64,000 nucleotides of DNA from Mycobacterium numidiamassiliense (GTDB lineage: Bacteria > Actinomycetota > Actinomycetes > Mycobacteriales > Mycobacteriaceae): positions 2,219,066 through 2,283,065 of the forward strand of contig NZ_FUEZ01000004.1 of assembly GCF_900157365.1 (NCBI RefSeq). Reading direction: 5' to 3'. The notes beneath the pieces were generated by a model that worked only from the letters and a program-made list of their open reading frames with translations, was not told where the DNA came from and did not search any database. Shown here one piece after another: positions 33,659 through 44,193 of this stretch (position 1 is the first letter of the stretch; each line of letters begins with the position of its first letter). A program made the translations under genes and the position numbers.

Positions 33659-34377
33659 TGCCGATTAGCCGCCGTGACGTGCTCAAATTCGCCACCGCAA
33701 CCCCGGCTCTCCTCGGGCTGGGCATCGCGGCGTCATCGGCGTGTGCCGCGCCCGCCTCGGCGGCACTGGGCACCTTGCTCGACTACGCGGCCGGGGTGAT
33801 CCCCGCCAGCCAGATCCGGGCCGCCGGCGCCGTGGGGTCCATCCGTTATGTGTCCGATCGGCGCCCGGGCGGCGCGTGGATGCTGGGCAAGCCGATCCAG
33901 GTCGCCGAAGCCCACGATCTGAACAGCAACGGGTTGAAAATCGTGTCGTGCTATCAGTTCGGCAAGGGCAACAGTGCGGACTGGCTGGGCGGTGCCAGCG
34001 GTGGCCTGCAGCACGCGCAACGCGGGATGCAGCTACACGCGGCCGCCGGCGGCCCGGCCAGCGCCCCGATCTATGCCTCCATCGACGACGATCCGTCCTA
34101 CGAGCAGTACAAAAGCCAGATAGCGCCGTATCTGCGTTCCTGGGAATCCGTCGTTGGGCACCAGCGGACGGGTGTTTACGCCAACTCGAAGACCATCGAC
34201 TGGGCGCTACACGACGGGCTGGGTTCCTACTTCTGGCAGCACAACTGGGGCTCGCCCAAGGGATACGCCCACCCGGCCGCGAATCTGCACCAGGTCGAGA
34301 TCGATAAGCGCAGCGTCGGCGGGGTTGGGGTGGATGTCAACGAGATCCTCAAGCCCCAATTCGGGCAGTGGGCCTAG
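33658..34377 (+). CDS. Tat-exported DUF1906 glycoside-hydrolase-like protein (Rv2525c orthologue)
   Basis: 239 aa. The Tat signal has SRRDVLKF followed by a hydrophobic stretch and an AxA-type cleavage region near residue 35. The mature part (GTLLDYAAGVIPASQIRAAGAVGSIRYVSDRRPGGAWMLGKP and the tail DVNEILKPQFGQWA) is nearly identical to Rv2525c as I recall it. That protein has a DUF1906 TIM-barrel fold and is a known Tat substrate linked to the cell wall and beta-lactam tolerance. Conserved acidic residues lie in SIDDDPSYEQYK. It sits upstream of fas as in M. tuberculosis. Translation probably starts leaderless at GTG. Confidence 0.93.
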   Translation: MPISRRDVLKFATATPALLGLGIAASSACAAPASAALGTLLDYAAGVIPASQIRAAGAVGSIRYVSDRRPGGAWMLGKPIQVAEAHDLNSNGLKIVSCYQFGKGNSADWLGGASGGLQHAQRGMQLHAAAGGPASAPIYASIDDDPSYEQYKSQIAPYLRSWESVVGHQRTGVYANSKTIDWALHDGLGSYFWQHNWGSPKGYAHPAANLHQVEIDKRSVGGVGVDVNEILKPQFGQWA

Positions 34378-34739
34378 CCCCCACGTCGCATCGCGGTGGA
34401 CGCCAACTCGCCCAGCGGGCCGAGCGGGCGCCGGCGGCACGCATCCCAGCAAACAGTTGTTCGCCGTTCCGCTCGCACCACGAACGTCTGCGCTCGTGCG
34501 ACGGCCCGGAGTGCGTCGCGTCTCGTGCGGCGCGAAACTCAAATTTCTAACGTAACGATTAGATAACAATGCTGCCTTGATCTGCGCAGTTATAGCTACT
34601 CGACCGTAACCACCTGCACGCAGGACGTTTGTTCGAGACGTCCGTGGGCGGGGTTAATCGCGGTGTTACCCACGACACGGTTACCCGTGCGTAGAACTCA
34701 CCAGTAACCACTGACCACGCCAAAAGGGCAGGAATCCTT
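34378..34739. other. Intergenic region upstream of fas with GGTTAC half-sites
   Basis: No convincing gene is seen in 34378-34739. Between 34606 and 34709 there are five GTTAC-type half-sites: GTAACC 34606, GGTTAA 34652, GTTACC 34665, GGTTACC 34679 and GTAACC 34704. GGTTAC (34679-34684) and GTAACC (34704-34709) form an inverted repeat with a 19-base spacer. This is the expected place for fas control by a FasR-type activator; I could not compare it with the published site. Confidence 0.45.
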
Positions 34740-34931
34740 ATGACACTCTTAGTAGATCCGATGGTGTCCGCCGCGCCGCTTGGCTCGCCAGGATGGTCCG
34801 CCGACAACACACCGGTCAGCTGCTTTTTTGGCTGCGATTCAATGCGGAATCGACGAGGTCCTGCCCGCCGGTGCTGCACCGGCCGGGTGAACCGATACGT
34901 AAAGACGCATACAGGGAGATACAGAACGTGA
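34740..34931 (+). CDS. Possible 63-codon leader ORF whose stop overlaps the fas start
   Basis: ATG at 34740 follows GGGCAGGAATCCTT. The frame runs 63 codons and its TGA shares bases with the GTG of fas (GTGA), so translation of fas could be coupled to it. The peptide contains four cysteines (CFFGC and CC) and a basic second half. Such Cys-bearing leader ORFs act as attenuators at some mycobacterial operons. It could equally be a chance frame in the 5' leader. I know of no homologue. Confidence 0.3.
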   Translation: MTLLVDPMVSAAPLGSPGWSADNTPVSCFFGCDSMRNRRGPARRCCTGRVNRYVKTHTGRYRT

Positions 34932-37900
34932 CGATCCACGAGCATGGCCGGGTGTCCGCTGACCGCGACGGGCACGGCCCGAACAGCACCCACGCTCTGG
35001 TCGACCGTCTGACCGCCGGCGAACCGTACGCAGTCGCGTTCGGCGGTCAAGGCAGCGCCTGGCTGGAGACCCTGGAAGAGCTGGTCTCCTCGGCCGGAAT
35101 CGAGACCGACCTGGCGACGCTGGTCGGCGAGGTGGAATTGCTGCTGGAGCCCGTGGCCAAAGAGCTGGTCGTGGTGCGTCCGATCGGTTTCGAGCCGCTG
35201 CGCTGGGTACGCGCTCTCGCCGCCGAAGACGCGGTTCCCTCGGACAAGCACCTGACGTCTGCCGCGGTGTCGGTGCCCGGCGTGCTGCTCACCCAGATCG
35301 CGGCGATCCGGGCACTGGGCCGCCAGGGCCTGGACCTCATCGAGACGCCGCCGGTGGCGGTGGCCGGGCACTCGCAGGGCGTGCTCGCGGTCGAGGCGCT
35401 CAAGGCCGGCGGTGCTCGCGACGTCGAGCTGCTGGCGATGGCGCAGCTGATCGGTGCGGCCGGAACGCTGGTGGCGCGTCGCCGCGGCATCTCGATCCTG
35501 GGCGACCGCCCGCCGATGGTGTCGGTCACCAACGCCGACCCCGAGCGCATCCGCCAGCTGTTGGAAGAGTTCGCACAGGATGTGCGGACCGTGCTGCCGC
35601 CCGTGCTGTCCATCCGCAATGGCCGGCGCTCGGTCGTCATCACCGGGACTCCCGAGCAGCTGTCCCGCTTCGAACTGTATTGCCAGCAGATCTCCGAGAA
35701 GGAGGAAGCCGACCGCAAGAACAAGCTGCGCGGCGGCGACGTCTTCGCGCCGGTCTTCGACCCGGTTCAGGTCGAGGTGGGCTTCCACACGCCGCGGCTG
35801 GCCGACGGCATCGACATCGTCGGCGGCTGGGCCGAGAAGGTCGGCCTCGACGTCGAGCTGGCCCGCTACCTGACCGACGCCATCCTGGTCAGCGGCGTCG
35901 ACTGGGTCGAGGAGATCACCCGGGTGCACAGCGCCGGTGCGCGCTGGATTCTGGACCTGGGTCCCGGCGACATCCTGACCCGGCTGACCGCGCCGGTGAT
36001 TCGCGGCCTCGGCGTCGGCATCGTGCCGGCCGCGACCCGCGGCGGCCAGCGCAATCTCTTCACCGTCGGCGCCACTCCCGAGGTGGCCCGGGCCTGGTCG
36101 AGCTACGCGCCGACCGTGGTTCGACTGCCCGACGGCAAGGTCAAGCTCTCCACCAAATTCACCCGGCTGACCGGCCGCTCGCCGATATTGCTTGCGGGCA
36201 TGACTCCGACGACCGTCGACGCCAAGATCGTCGCCGCCGCGGCCAACGCCGGGCACTGGGCCGAGCTGGCCGGTGGCGGGCAGGTCACCGAGGAAATCTT
36301 CGCCGACCGCATCGAGCAACTGTCCAAACTGCTCGAGCCCGGCCGCAGCTATCAGTTCAACACCCTGTTCTTGGACCCCTACCTGTGGAAGCTGCAGGTC
36401 GGCGGCAAGCGCCTGGTGCAAAAGGCCCGTCAGTCCGGTGCGGCCATCGACGGCCTGGTGGTCAGCGCCGGCATCCCGGACCTCGAGGAAGCCGTCGAGC
36501 TGATCAACGAGCTCAACGACATCGGCATCAGCCACGTCGTGTTCAAGCCCGGCACCATCGAGCAGATTCGCTCGGTCATCCGCATCGCCACCGAGGCGCC
36601 CACCAAACCGGTGATCGTGCACATCGAGGGCGGGCGTGCCGGCGGCCACCACTCCTGGGAAGACCTCGACGACCTGCTGCTGGCTACCTATTCGGAGCTG
36701 CGGTCGCGCCCGAACATCACCGTCTGCGTCGGCGGCGGCATCGGCACCCCCGAGCGGGCCGCCGACTACCTGTCCGGCCGGTGGTCGCGGGAGTACGGCT
36801 TCCCGTCCATGCCGATCGACGGCATCCTGGTCGGCACCGCGGCCATGGCGACCCTGGAAGCAACCACGTCGCCGTCGGTCAAGCAGATGCTGGTCGAGAC
36901 CTCCGGCACCGACCAATGGATCGGCGCCGGAAAAGCCCAGGGCGGCATGGCTTCCAGCCGTAGCCAGCTGGGCGCCGACATCCACGAGATCGACAACTCC
37001 GCCTCGCGCTGCGGCCGGCTGCTCGACGAGGTCGCCGGTGACGCCGACGCGGTCGCCGAGCGCCGCGACGAGATCATCGCCGCGATGGCCAACACCGCCA
37101 AGCCCTACTTCGGCGACGTCAAGGAAATGACGTACCTGCAGTGGCTGCGCCGCTACGTCGAGCTGGCCATCGGCGAGGGCGACTCGACCGCCGACACGGC
37201 CTCACCCGGCAGCCCGTGGCTCGCCGACACCTGGCGCGACCGGTTCCAGCAGATGCTGCAGCGCGCCGAGGCGCGTCTGCACCCGCAGGAGCACGGCCCC
37301 ATCGAGAGCCTGTTTTCCGGTTCCACCGGCTCGGTGCTGCTGGAAAGCCCGGAACAGGCCCTTGCCACGCTCGTTGGGCGCTACCCCGACGCCGAGACCG
37401 TCGTGCTGCACCCCGCCGACGTGCCGTTCTTCGTCACGCTGTGCAAGACGCTGGGTAAGCCGGTCAACTTCGTCCCGGTCATCGACAAGGATGTGCGGCG
37501 CTGGTGGCGCAGTGACTCGCTGTGGCAGGCGCACGACGCCCGCTACGACGCCGACCAGGTGTGCATCATCCCCGGCACCGCCGCGGTCGCGGGCATCACG
37601 CGGCTCGACGAGCCCGTGGGCGAATTGCTCGACCGCTTCGAGCAGGCCGCCATCGACGAGGTGCTGGCTGCCGGAGCCGAGCCGAAGGCGATCAGGTCGC
37701 GACGCCTGGGCCGCCCCGACGTGACCGGGGCGCTGGCTGTGGTGCTCGACGCGCCCGACGTGCTGTGGGCCGGCCGCACCACCACCAACCCGGTGCACCG
37801 CATCGCTGATCCCGCCGACTGGACGGTGCACGACGGACCCGAAAGTCAGCGCGCCACACACTCATCCACCGGCGCTCGGCTGCTGGTGAAGTCCAACGGC

Positions 37901-40900
37901 GGCACGGGCGACGAACAGGTGGTGCTGTCCGTGCCGGTGTCCGGTGTCTGGATCGACATTCCCTTCACGTTGCACGCCAACACCGTTGACGGTGGTGCCC
38001 CGGTGGTCTCCACCGAAGACGCCACCGCGGCGATGCGTGCGGTGCTGGCGATCGCCGCCGGCGTCGACGGGCCCGACCTGCTGCCCCAGGTCACCGATGG
38101 GACGGCCATCGCGACGGTCGACTGGGATCCCGAGCGGGTCGCCGACCACACCGGCGTCACGGCGATCTTCGGAGAACCGTTGGCGCCCAGCCTCACCACG
38201 GTCCCCGACGCGCTGGTCGGACATTGCTGGCCGGCGGTCTTCGCGACCATCGGCTCGGCGGTCACCGAAGGCGGCGTACCCGTCGTCGAGGGCCTGCTGA
38301 GCTTGGTGCATCTGGACCACGCCGCACACATAGTCGGCACACTTCCGACAGTCCCGGCCCAATTAACCGTTACCGCAACGGCTTCGGAGGCCACCGATAC
38401 GGACATGGGTCGTGTCGTTCCGGTCTCGGTGACGGTGGCTGGCCCCGACGGCGCTGTTATCGCCACCCTCGAGGAGCGCTTCGCGATCCTGGGGCGCACG
38501 GGTGCCGCCGAACTCACCGACCCCGTCCGGGCCGGCGGAGCGGTGTCGGAGAACGCCACCGACACCCCGCGCCGTCGCCGTCGCGACGTCAGCCTCGCCG
38601 CGCCTGTTGACATGCGGCCGTTCGCAGTCGTGTCCGGTGACCACAATCCCATCCACACCGACCGGGCCGCCGCGCTGCTGGCCGGCCTGGAATCGCCGAT
38701 CGTGCACGGCATGTGGCTCTCGGCCGCCGCGCAGCATGCGGCCACCGCCACCGACGGACAAGCCCGCCCACCGGCCCGGCTGGTCGGCTGGACCGCGCGG
38801 TTCCTGGGCATGGTGCGCCCCGGCGATCAGGTCGAATTCCGCGTCGACCGCGTCGGAATCGACCAGGGCGCAGAGGTTTTGGAAGTCGCCGCGCGCATCG
38901 GATCCGACCTGGTGATGTCGGCCACCGCACGGCTGGCCGCGCCCAAGACCGTGTACGCGTTCCCGGGTCAGGGCATCCAGCACAAGGGCATGGGCATGGA
39001 GGTGCGTGCCCGGTCCAAGGCGGCCCGCAAGGTGTGGGACACCGCGGACAAGTTCACCCGCGACACGCTGGGCTTCTCGGTGCTGCACGTGGTGCGGGAC
39101 AACCCGACCAGCATCATCGCCAGCGGGGTGCACTATCACCACCCCGAGGGTGTCCTCTACCTGACCCAGTTCACCCAGGTCGCGATGGCGACGGTGGCCG
39201 CCGCCCAGGTCGCCGAGATGCGCGAGCAGGGCGCCTTTGTCGAAGACGCCATCGCGTGCGGTCACTCCGTTGGTGAGTACACCGCGCTGGCCTGCGTGAC
39301 CGGCATCTACGAACTAGAAGCCTTGCTGGAGATGGTCTTTCACCGTGGCTCCAAGATGCACGACATCGTGCCGCGCGACGAACTTGGCCGTTCCAACTAC
39401 CGGTTGGCCGCGATCCGACCTTCGCAGATCGACCTGCCCGACGACGAGGTCACCGCGTTTGTCGGTGAAATCGCCGAGCGCACAGGCGAGTTCCTGGAGA
39501 TCGTGAACTTCAACCTGCGCGGCTCGCAGTATGCGATCGCCGGCACGGTCCGCGGTCTGGAGGCGCTGGAAGAAGAGGTGGAGCGGCGCCGCGAAATCTC
39601 TGGCGGCAAGCGCTCGTTCATCCTGGTGCCCGGCATTGACGTGCCGTTCCACTCCCGGGTGTTGCGGGTCGGCGTGGCCGACTTCCGCCGCTCGCTGGAC
39701 CGTGTCATGCCCCGCAACGCGGATCCCGACCTGATCGTCGGGCGCTACATTCCCAACCTGGTGCCGCGGCCGTTCACGCTGGATCGCGATTTCATCCAGG
39801 AGATCCGCGACCTCGTGCCCGCCGAGCCGCTCGACGAGATCCTGGCCGACTACGACACCTGGCGCCGCGAACGGCCGGCCGAAATGGCGCGGACGGTCTT
39901 CATCGAGCTGCTGGCATGGCAGTTCGCCAGCCCGGTGCGCTGGATCGAAACGCAGGACCTGCTGTTCATCGAGGAGGCCGCGGGTGGCCTTGGCGTCGAA
40001 CGGCTGGTCGAGATCGGCGTGAAGACGGCACCGACCGTCGCGGGCCTGGCCACCAACACCCTCAAGCTGCCCGAATATGCGCACAGCACAGTGGAAGTGC
40101 TCAACGCCGAGCGTGACTCGGCGGTGCTGTTCGCCAACGACACCGACCCGGAACCGGAAGCCGACGACGCACCGGAGCCGGTTGCGGAATCGTCCGCGCC
40201 GGAAGGGGCCGTCAGCGCTCCGGCCGCACCGGCACCTACCGCGCCGTCCGGGGCTCCGCGCCCCGACGACATCGGGTTCGACGCCGCCGACGCCACCCTG
40301 GCGCTGATCGCGTTGTCGGCCAAGATGCGCATCGATCAGATCGAGCAACTCGACTCCATCGAGTCCATCACCGACGGGGCGTCCTCGCGGCGCAACCAGT
40401 TGCTGGTCGACCTGGGTTCGGAGTTGAACCTGGGCGCCATCGACGGGGCGGCCGAGGCGGACCTGGCTGGACTGCGGGCGCAGGTCACCAAGCTGGCTCG
40501 CACCTACAAGCCTTACGGCCCAGTGCTTTCCGATGCCATCAACGATCAGCTCAAGACGGTCCTCGGGCCGTCGGGCAAGCGGCCGGCCGCCATCGCCGAG
40601 CGGGTCAAGAAGACCTGGGAGCTCGGCGACGGTTGGGCAAAGCACGTCACCGTCGAGGTCGCTCTGGGCACCCGCGAGGGCACCAGCGTGCGCGGCGGCG
40701 CGATGGGTGGCCTGCACGACGGGGCCCTGGCCGACGCGGCTTCGGTCGACAAGGTCATCGACGCCGCGGTCGCCGCGGTCGCCGCACGGCGCGGCATTTC
40801 GGTGGCGCTGCCATCGGCGGGCGGGGGCGGCGGCGCGACCATCGACGCGGCCGCGCTCTCCGAATTCACCGACCAGATCACCGGTCGTGACGGTGTGCTC

Positions 40901-43900
40901 GCGTCGGCGGCCCGCCTGATACTGGGCCAGTTGGGTCTCGACGACACGGCCGCCGCATTGCCCGCGGCCACCGATGCCGAGCTCATCGACTTGGTCACCG
41001 GCGAATTGGGCGCGGACTGGCCACGTTTGGTGGCGCCGGTGTTCGACTCCAAGAAGGCCGTCGTGTTCGACGACCGGTGGGCCAGCGCCCGCGAGGACTT
41101 GGTCAAGCTGTGGCTGACCGACGAGGGCGACATCGACGCCGACTGGGTGCATCTGTCCGAGCGGTTCGAGGGTGCCGGCCACGTCGTCGCCACTCAGGCC
41201 ACCTGGTGGCAGGGCAGGTCGCTGGCCGCGGGTCGTCAGATCCACGCGTCGCTGTACGGCCGGATCGCTGCGGGCGCCGAGAACCCCGACCCGGGTTACT
41301 ACAGCAGCGAAGTCGCCGTTGTGACAGGAGCTTCCAAGGGTTCGATCGCGGCGTCGGTCGCCGCGCGACTGCTCGACGGCGGCGCGACCGTCATCGCGAC
41401 GACCTCGAAGCTCGACGAGGAGAGGCTGGCGTTCTACCGCGCGCTGTACCGCGACCACGCGCGGTTCGGTGCGACGCTGTGGGTGGTCCCGGCCAACATG
41501 GCGTCCTACTCCGACATCGATGCCCTGATCGAGTGGGTCGGCACCGAGCAGAGTGAAAGCCTTGGGCCGCAATCGATTCACATCAAGGACGCGCAGACTC
41601 CGACGCTGCTGTTCCCGTTCGCCGCGCCGCGGGTGGCCGGCGACCTGTCGGAGGCCGGTTCGCGCTCCGAGATGGAGATGAAGGTCCTGCTGTGGGCTGT
41701 TCAGCGGCTGGTCGGCGGCCTGTCCAAGATCGGCGCCGAGCGCGACATCGCGTCGCGGCTGCACGTGGTGCTGCCCGGCTCGCCCAACCGCGGCATGTTC
41801 GGCGGTGACGGTGCCTACGGCGAAGCCAAGTCCGCGCTGGACGCCCTGGTCAGCCGCTGGCACGCGGAATCGTCGTGGGCCGCGCGAGTTAGCTTGGCGC
41901 ACGCGCTGATTGGGTGGACCCGCGGCACCGGGTTGATGGGGCACAACGACGCCATCGTCGATGCGGTCGAGGAGGCCGGCGTCACGACGTACTCCACCGA
42001 CGAGATGGCCGCGATGCTGCTGGACCTGTGCGACGTGGAGTCCAAGGTGGCCGCGGCGGGCAAGCCGATCGAGAAGGACCTGACCGGCGGGCTCGGTGAA
42101 GCGAACCTGGACATGGCCGAACTGGCCGCGAAGGCCCGCGAGCGGGTCGGCGAAGCGGCGGAGTCCGCTGACGACGAGGCGGCCGAGGGCAGCATCGCTG
42201 CGCTGCCGTCACCGCCGCGCGGCTTCACCCCGGCCCCGCCGCCGGAATGGGCCGACCTCGACGTCGACCCGGCAGACCTGGTGGTCATCGTCGGTGGCGC
42301 CGAAATCGGTCCGTACGGCTCGTCGCGCACCCGGTTCGAGATGGAGGTCGACAACGAGCTGTCGGCGGCCGGCGTCCTGGAGCTGGCATGGACCACCGGC
42401 CTGATTCGCTGGGAGGACGACCCGCAACCGGGTTGGTACGACACGCAATCCGGTGATCTGGTCGACGAGGCCGAACTGGTCGAGCGCTATCACGACATCG
42501 TGGTCGAGCGCGTCGGCATCCGCGAATTCGTCGACGACGGTGCGGTCGACCCGAACCAGGGATCGCCGTTGCTGGTGTCGGTGTTCCTCGAAAAGGACTT
42601 CGCCTTCGTGGTGTCGTCGGAAGCCGATGCCCGCTCGTTCGTGGAGTTCGACCCGGAGCACACGGTCATCCGCCCGGTGCCCGACTCGAGCGATTGGCAG
42701 GTTATTCGCAAGGCCGGCACCGAGATTCGGGTGCCGCGCAAGAACACGCTGTCGCGCGTCGTCGGCGGCCAGATCCCGACCGGGTTCGACCCGACCGTGT
42801 GGGGCATCAGCCAGGACATGCTGAGTTCCATCGACCGGCTGGCGGTGTGGAACATCGTCGCGACGGTCGACGCGTTCCTGACCGCGGGCTTCAGCCCGGC
42901 TGAAGTGATGCGCTACGTGCACCCCAGCCTGGTGGCCAACACCATGGGCACCGGCATGGGCGGTGGCACCTCGATGCAGACGATGTACCACGGAAACCTG
43001 TTGGGCCGTAACAAGCCGAACGATATCTTCCAGGAAGTGCTGCCGAATATTGTTGCCGCACACGTGGTTCAGTCCTACATTGGCAGCTACGGCGCCATGA
43101 TCCACCCGGTCGCCGCGTGCGCGACGGCCGCGGTCTCGGTCGAGGAGGGCATGGACAAGATCCGGCTGGGCAAGGCCGAGCTGGTGGTGGCAGGCGGCAT
43201 CGACGACCTGACGCTGGAAGGCATCATCGGCTTCGGTGACATGGCGGCCACCGCCGACACCGAGATGATGCGCGGCCGTGGCATCCACGACTCGAAGTTC
43301 TCCAGGGCCAATGACCGGCGCCGGTTGGGCTTCGTCGAGGCGCAGGGCGGCGGCACCATCCTGCTGGCTCGCGGCGACCTGGCGCTCAAGATGGGCCTGC
43401 CGGTGCTCGCGGTGGTCGCCTTCGCGCAGTCCTACGCCGACGGCGTGCACACCTCGATCCCGGCGCCCGGACTGGGCGCGCTGGGTGCGGGTCGCGGTGG
43501 CAAGGACTCGCCGCTGGTGCACGCGCTGGCCAAGCTCGGCCTGACCGCCGACGACATCGCGGTGATCTCGAAGCACGACACCTCGACCCTGGCCAACGAC
43601 ACCAACGAGACCGAGATGCACGAGCGCCTCGCCGACTCGATGGGTCGCTCCGAGGGGGCTCCGTTGTTCATCGTCTCGCAGAAGAGCCTCACCGGACACG
43701 CCAAGGGCGGCGCGGCCGTCTTCCAGATGATGGGGCTGTGCCAGATGCTGCGCGACGGTGTCATCCCGCCCAACCGCAGCCTGGACTGCGTCGACGACGA
43801 GCTGAACGGGTCGGCCCACTTCGTGTGGGTCCGCGACACACTGCGGCTGGGCGGCAAGTTCCCGCTGAAGGCGGGAATGCTCACCAGCCTCGGATTCGGC

Positions 43901-44179
43901 CATGTGTCCGGCCTCGTCGCGCTGGTGCACCCGCAGGCGTTCATCGCTTCGCTCAACCCGGAGCAGCGCGCGGACTACCAGCAGCGAGCGGACGCCCGCC
44001 TGCTGGCCGGTCAGCGCAGGCTCGCGTCGGCCATCGCCGGTGGCCCGCCGATGTACGAGCGGCCCGCGGACCGCCGCTTCGATCACGACGCGCCGGAGAA
44101 GCGGCAGGAGGCGGCGATGCTGCTGAATCCGGACGCCCGGCTGGGTGATGACGATGCCTACCGGGCCTCTGCGGAATGA
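34928..44179 (+). CDS. fas: Type I fatty acid synthase
   Basis: 3083 aa from GTG at 34928 (GGGAG nine bases upstream; protein begins MTIHEHGRVSADRDG, as Rv2524c). Domain order is that of mycobacterial FAS-I. The acetyltransferase has AGHSQG (Ser149). The enoyl reductase follows (IEGGRAGGHHSWED). The dehydratase has SGDHNPIHTD. The malonyl/palmitoyl transferase has CGHSVGEY (Ser1447). The ACP has LDSIES, with likely pantetheine Ser1810. The ketoreductase has TGASKGS at 2133 and the ketosynthase has nucleophile Cys2731 in VAACATAAVSVEEG, with KHDT and GHAKGG. It makes C16-C26 acyl-CoAs de novo for phospholipids and mycolic acid precursors in the cytosol. It is activated by AcpS, encoded 28 bases downstream. 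Confidence 0.98.
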   Translation: MTIHEHGRVSADRDGHGPNSTHALVDRLTAGEPYAVAFGGQGSAWLETLEELVSSAGIETDLATLVGEVELLLEPVAKELVVVRPIGFEPLRWVRALAAEDAVPSDKHLTSAAVSVPGVLLTQIAAIRALGRQGLDLIETPPVAVAGHSQGVLAVEALKAGGARDVELLAMAQLIGAAGTLVARRRGISILGDRPPMVSVTNADPERIRQLLEEFAQDVRTVLPPVLSIRNGRRSVVITGTPEQLSRFELYCQQISEKEEADRKNKLRGGDVFAPVFDPVQVEVGFHTPRLADGIDIVGGWAEKVGLDVELARYLTDAILVSGVDWVEEITRVHSAGARWILDLGPGDILTRLTAPVIRGLGVGIVPAATRGGQRNLFTVGATPEVARAWSSYAPTVVRLPDGKVKLSTKFTRLTGRSPILLAGMTPTTVDAKIVAAAANAGHWAELAGGGQVTEEIFADRIEQLSKLLEPGRSYQFNTLFLDPYLWKLQVGGKRLVQKARQSGAAIDGLVVSAGIPDLEEAVELINELNDIGISHVVFKPGTIEQIRSVIRIATEAPTKPVIVHIEGGRAGGHHSWEDLDDLLLATYSELRSRPNITVCVGGGIGTPERAADYLSGRWSREYGFPSMPIDGILVGTAAMATLEATTSPSVKQMLVETSGTDQWIGAGKAQGGMASSRSQLGADIHEIDNSASRCGRLLDEVAGDADAVAERRDEIIAAMANTAKPYFGDVKEMTYLQWLRRYVELAIGEGDSTADTASPGSPWLADTWRDRFQQMLQRAEARLHPQEHGPIESLFSGSTGSVLLESPEQALATLVGRYPDAETVVLHPADVPFFVTLCKTLGKPVNFVPVIDKDVRRWWRSDSLWQAHDARYDADQVCIIPGTAAVAGITRLDEPVGELLDRFEQAAIDEVLAAGAEPKAIRSRRLGRPDVTGALAVVLDAPDVLWAGRTTTNPVHRIADPADWTVHDGPESQRATHSSTGARLLVKSNGGTGDEQVVLSVPVSGVWIDIPFTLHANTVDGGAPVVSTEDATAAMRAVLAIAAGVDGPDLLPQVTDGTAIATVDWDPERVADHTGVTAIFGEPLAPSLTTVPDALVGHCWPAVFATIGSAVTEGGVPVVEGLLSLVHLDHAAHIVGTLPTVPAQLTVTATASEATDTDMGRVVPVSVTVAGPDGAVIATLEERFAILGRTGAAELTDPVRAGGAVSENATDTPRRRRRDVSLAAPVDMRPFAVVSGDHNPIHTDRAAALLAGLESPIVHGMWLSAAAQHAATATDGQARPPARLVGWTARFLGMVRPGDQVEFRVDRVGIDQGAEVLEVAARIGSDLVMSATARLAAPKTVYAFPGQGIQHKGMGMEVRARSKAARKVWDTADKFTRDTLGFSVLHVVRDNPTSIIASGVHYHHPEGVLYLTQFTQVAMATVAAAQVAEMREQGAFVEDAIACGHSVGEYTALACVTGIYELEALLEMVFHRGSKMHDIVPRDELGRSNYRLAAIRPSQIDLPDDEVTAFVGEIAERTGEFLEIVNFNLRGSQYAIAGTVRGLEALEEEVERRREISGGKRSFILVPGIDVPFHSRVLRVGVADFRRSLDRVMPRNADPDLIVGRYIPNLVPRPFTLDRDFIQEIRDLVPAEPLDEILADYDTWRRERPAEMARTVFIELLAWQFASPVRWIETQDLLFIEEAAGGLGVERLVEIGVKTAPTVAGLATNTLKLPEYAHSTVEVLNAERDSAVLFANDTDPEPEADDAPEPVAESSAPEGAVSAPAAPAPTAPSGAPRPDDIGFDAADATLALIALSAKMRIDQIEQLDSIESITDGASSRRNQLLVDLGSELNLGAIDGAAEADLAGLRAQVTKLARTYKPYGPVLSDAINDQLKTVLGPSGKRPAAIAERVKKTWELGDGWAKHVTVEVALGTREGTSVRGGAMGGLHDGALADAASVDKVIDAAVAAVAARRGISVALPSAGGGGGATIDAAALSEFTDQITGRDGVLASAARLILGQLGLDDTAAALPAATDAELIDLVTGELGADWPRLVAPVFDSKKAVVFDDRWASAREDLVKLWLTDEGDIDADWVHLSERFEGAGHVVATQATWWQGRSLAAGRQIHASLYGRIAAGAENPDPGYYSSEVAVVTGASKGSIAASVAARLLDGGATVIATTSKLDEERLAFYRALYRDHARFGATLWVVPANMASYSDIDALIEWVGTEQSESLGPQSIHIKDAQTPTLLFPFAAPRVAGDLSEAGSRSEMEMKVLLWAVQRLVGGLSKIGAERDIASRLHVVLPGSPNRGMFGGDGAYGEAKSALDALVSRWHAESSWAARVSLAHALIGWTRGTGLMGHNDAIVDAVEEAGVTTYSTDEMAAMLLDLCDVESKVAAAGKPIEKDLTGGLGEANLDMAELAAKARERVGEAAESADDEAAEGSIAALPSPPRGFTPAPPPEWADLDVDPADLVVIVGGAEIGPYGSSRTRFEMEVDNELSAAGVLELAWTTGLIRWEDDPQPGWYDTQSGDLVDEAELVERYHDIVVERVGIREFVDDGAVDPNQGSPLLVSVFLEKDFAFVVSSEADARSFVEFDPEHTVIRPVPDSSDWQVIRKAGTEIRVPRKNTLSRVVGGQIPTGFDPTVWGISQDMLSSIDRLAVWNIVATVDAFLTAGFSPAEVMRYVHPSLVANTMGTGMGGGTSMQTMYHGNLLGRNKPNDIFQEVLPNIVAAHVVQSYIGSYGAMIHPVAACATAAVSVEEGMDKIRLGKAELVVAGGIDDLTLEGIIGFGDMAATADTEMMRGRGIHDSKFSRANDRRRLGFVEAQGGGTILLARGDLALKMGLPVLAVVAFAQSYADGVHTSIPAPGLGALGAGRGGKDSPLVHALAKLGLTADDIAVISKHDTSTLANDTNETEMHERLADSMGRSEGAPLFIVSQKSLTGHAKGGAAVFQMMGLCQMLRDGVIPPNRSLDCVDDELNGSAHFVWVRDTLRLGGKFPLKAGMLTSLGFGHVSGLVALVHPQAFIASLNPEQRADYQQRADARLLAGQRRLASAIAGGPPMYERPADRRFDHDAPEKRQEAAMLLNPDARLGDDDAYRASAE

Positions 44180-44193
44180 CTCCGCCGATAAGT

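Noticed and set aside
34378..34560. Small frames of about 60-120 codons on both strands after the Rv2525c-like gene
   Set aside because: No ribosome site, Arg/Ala/Ser-rich composition and no similarity to known families.
34559..36985. 808-codon antisense frame at the start of fas
   Set aside because: Same GC-bias artefact; low-complexity Gln/Asp/Arg-rich product and no ribosome site.
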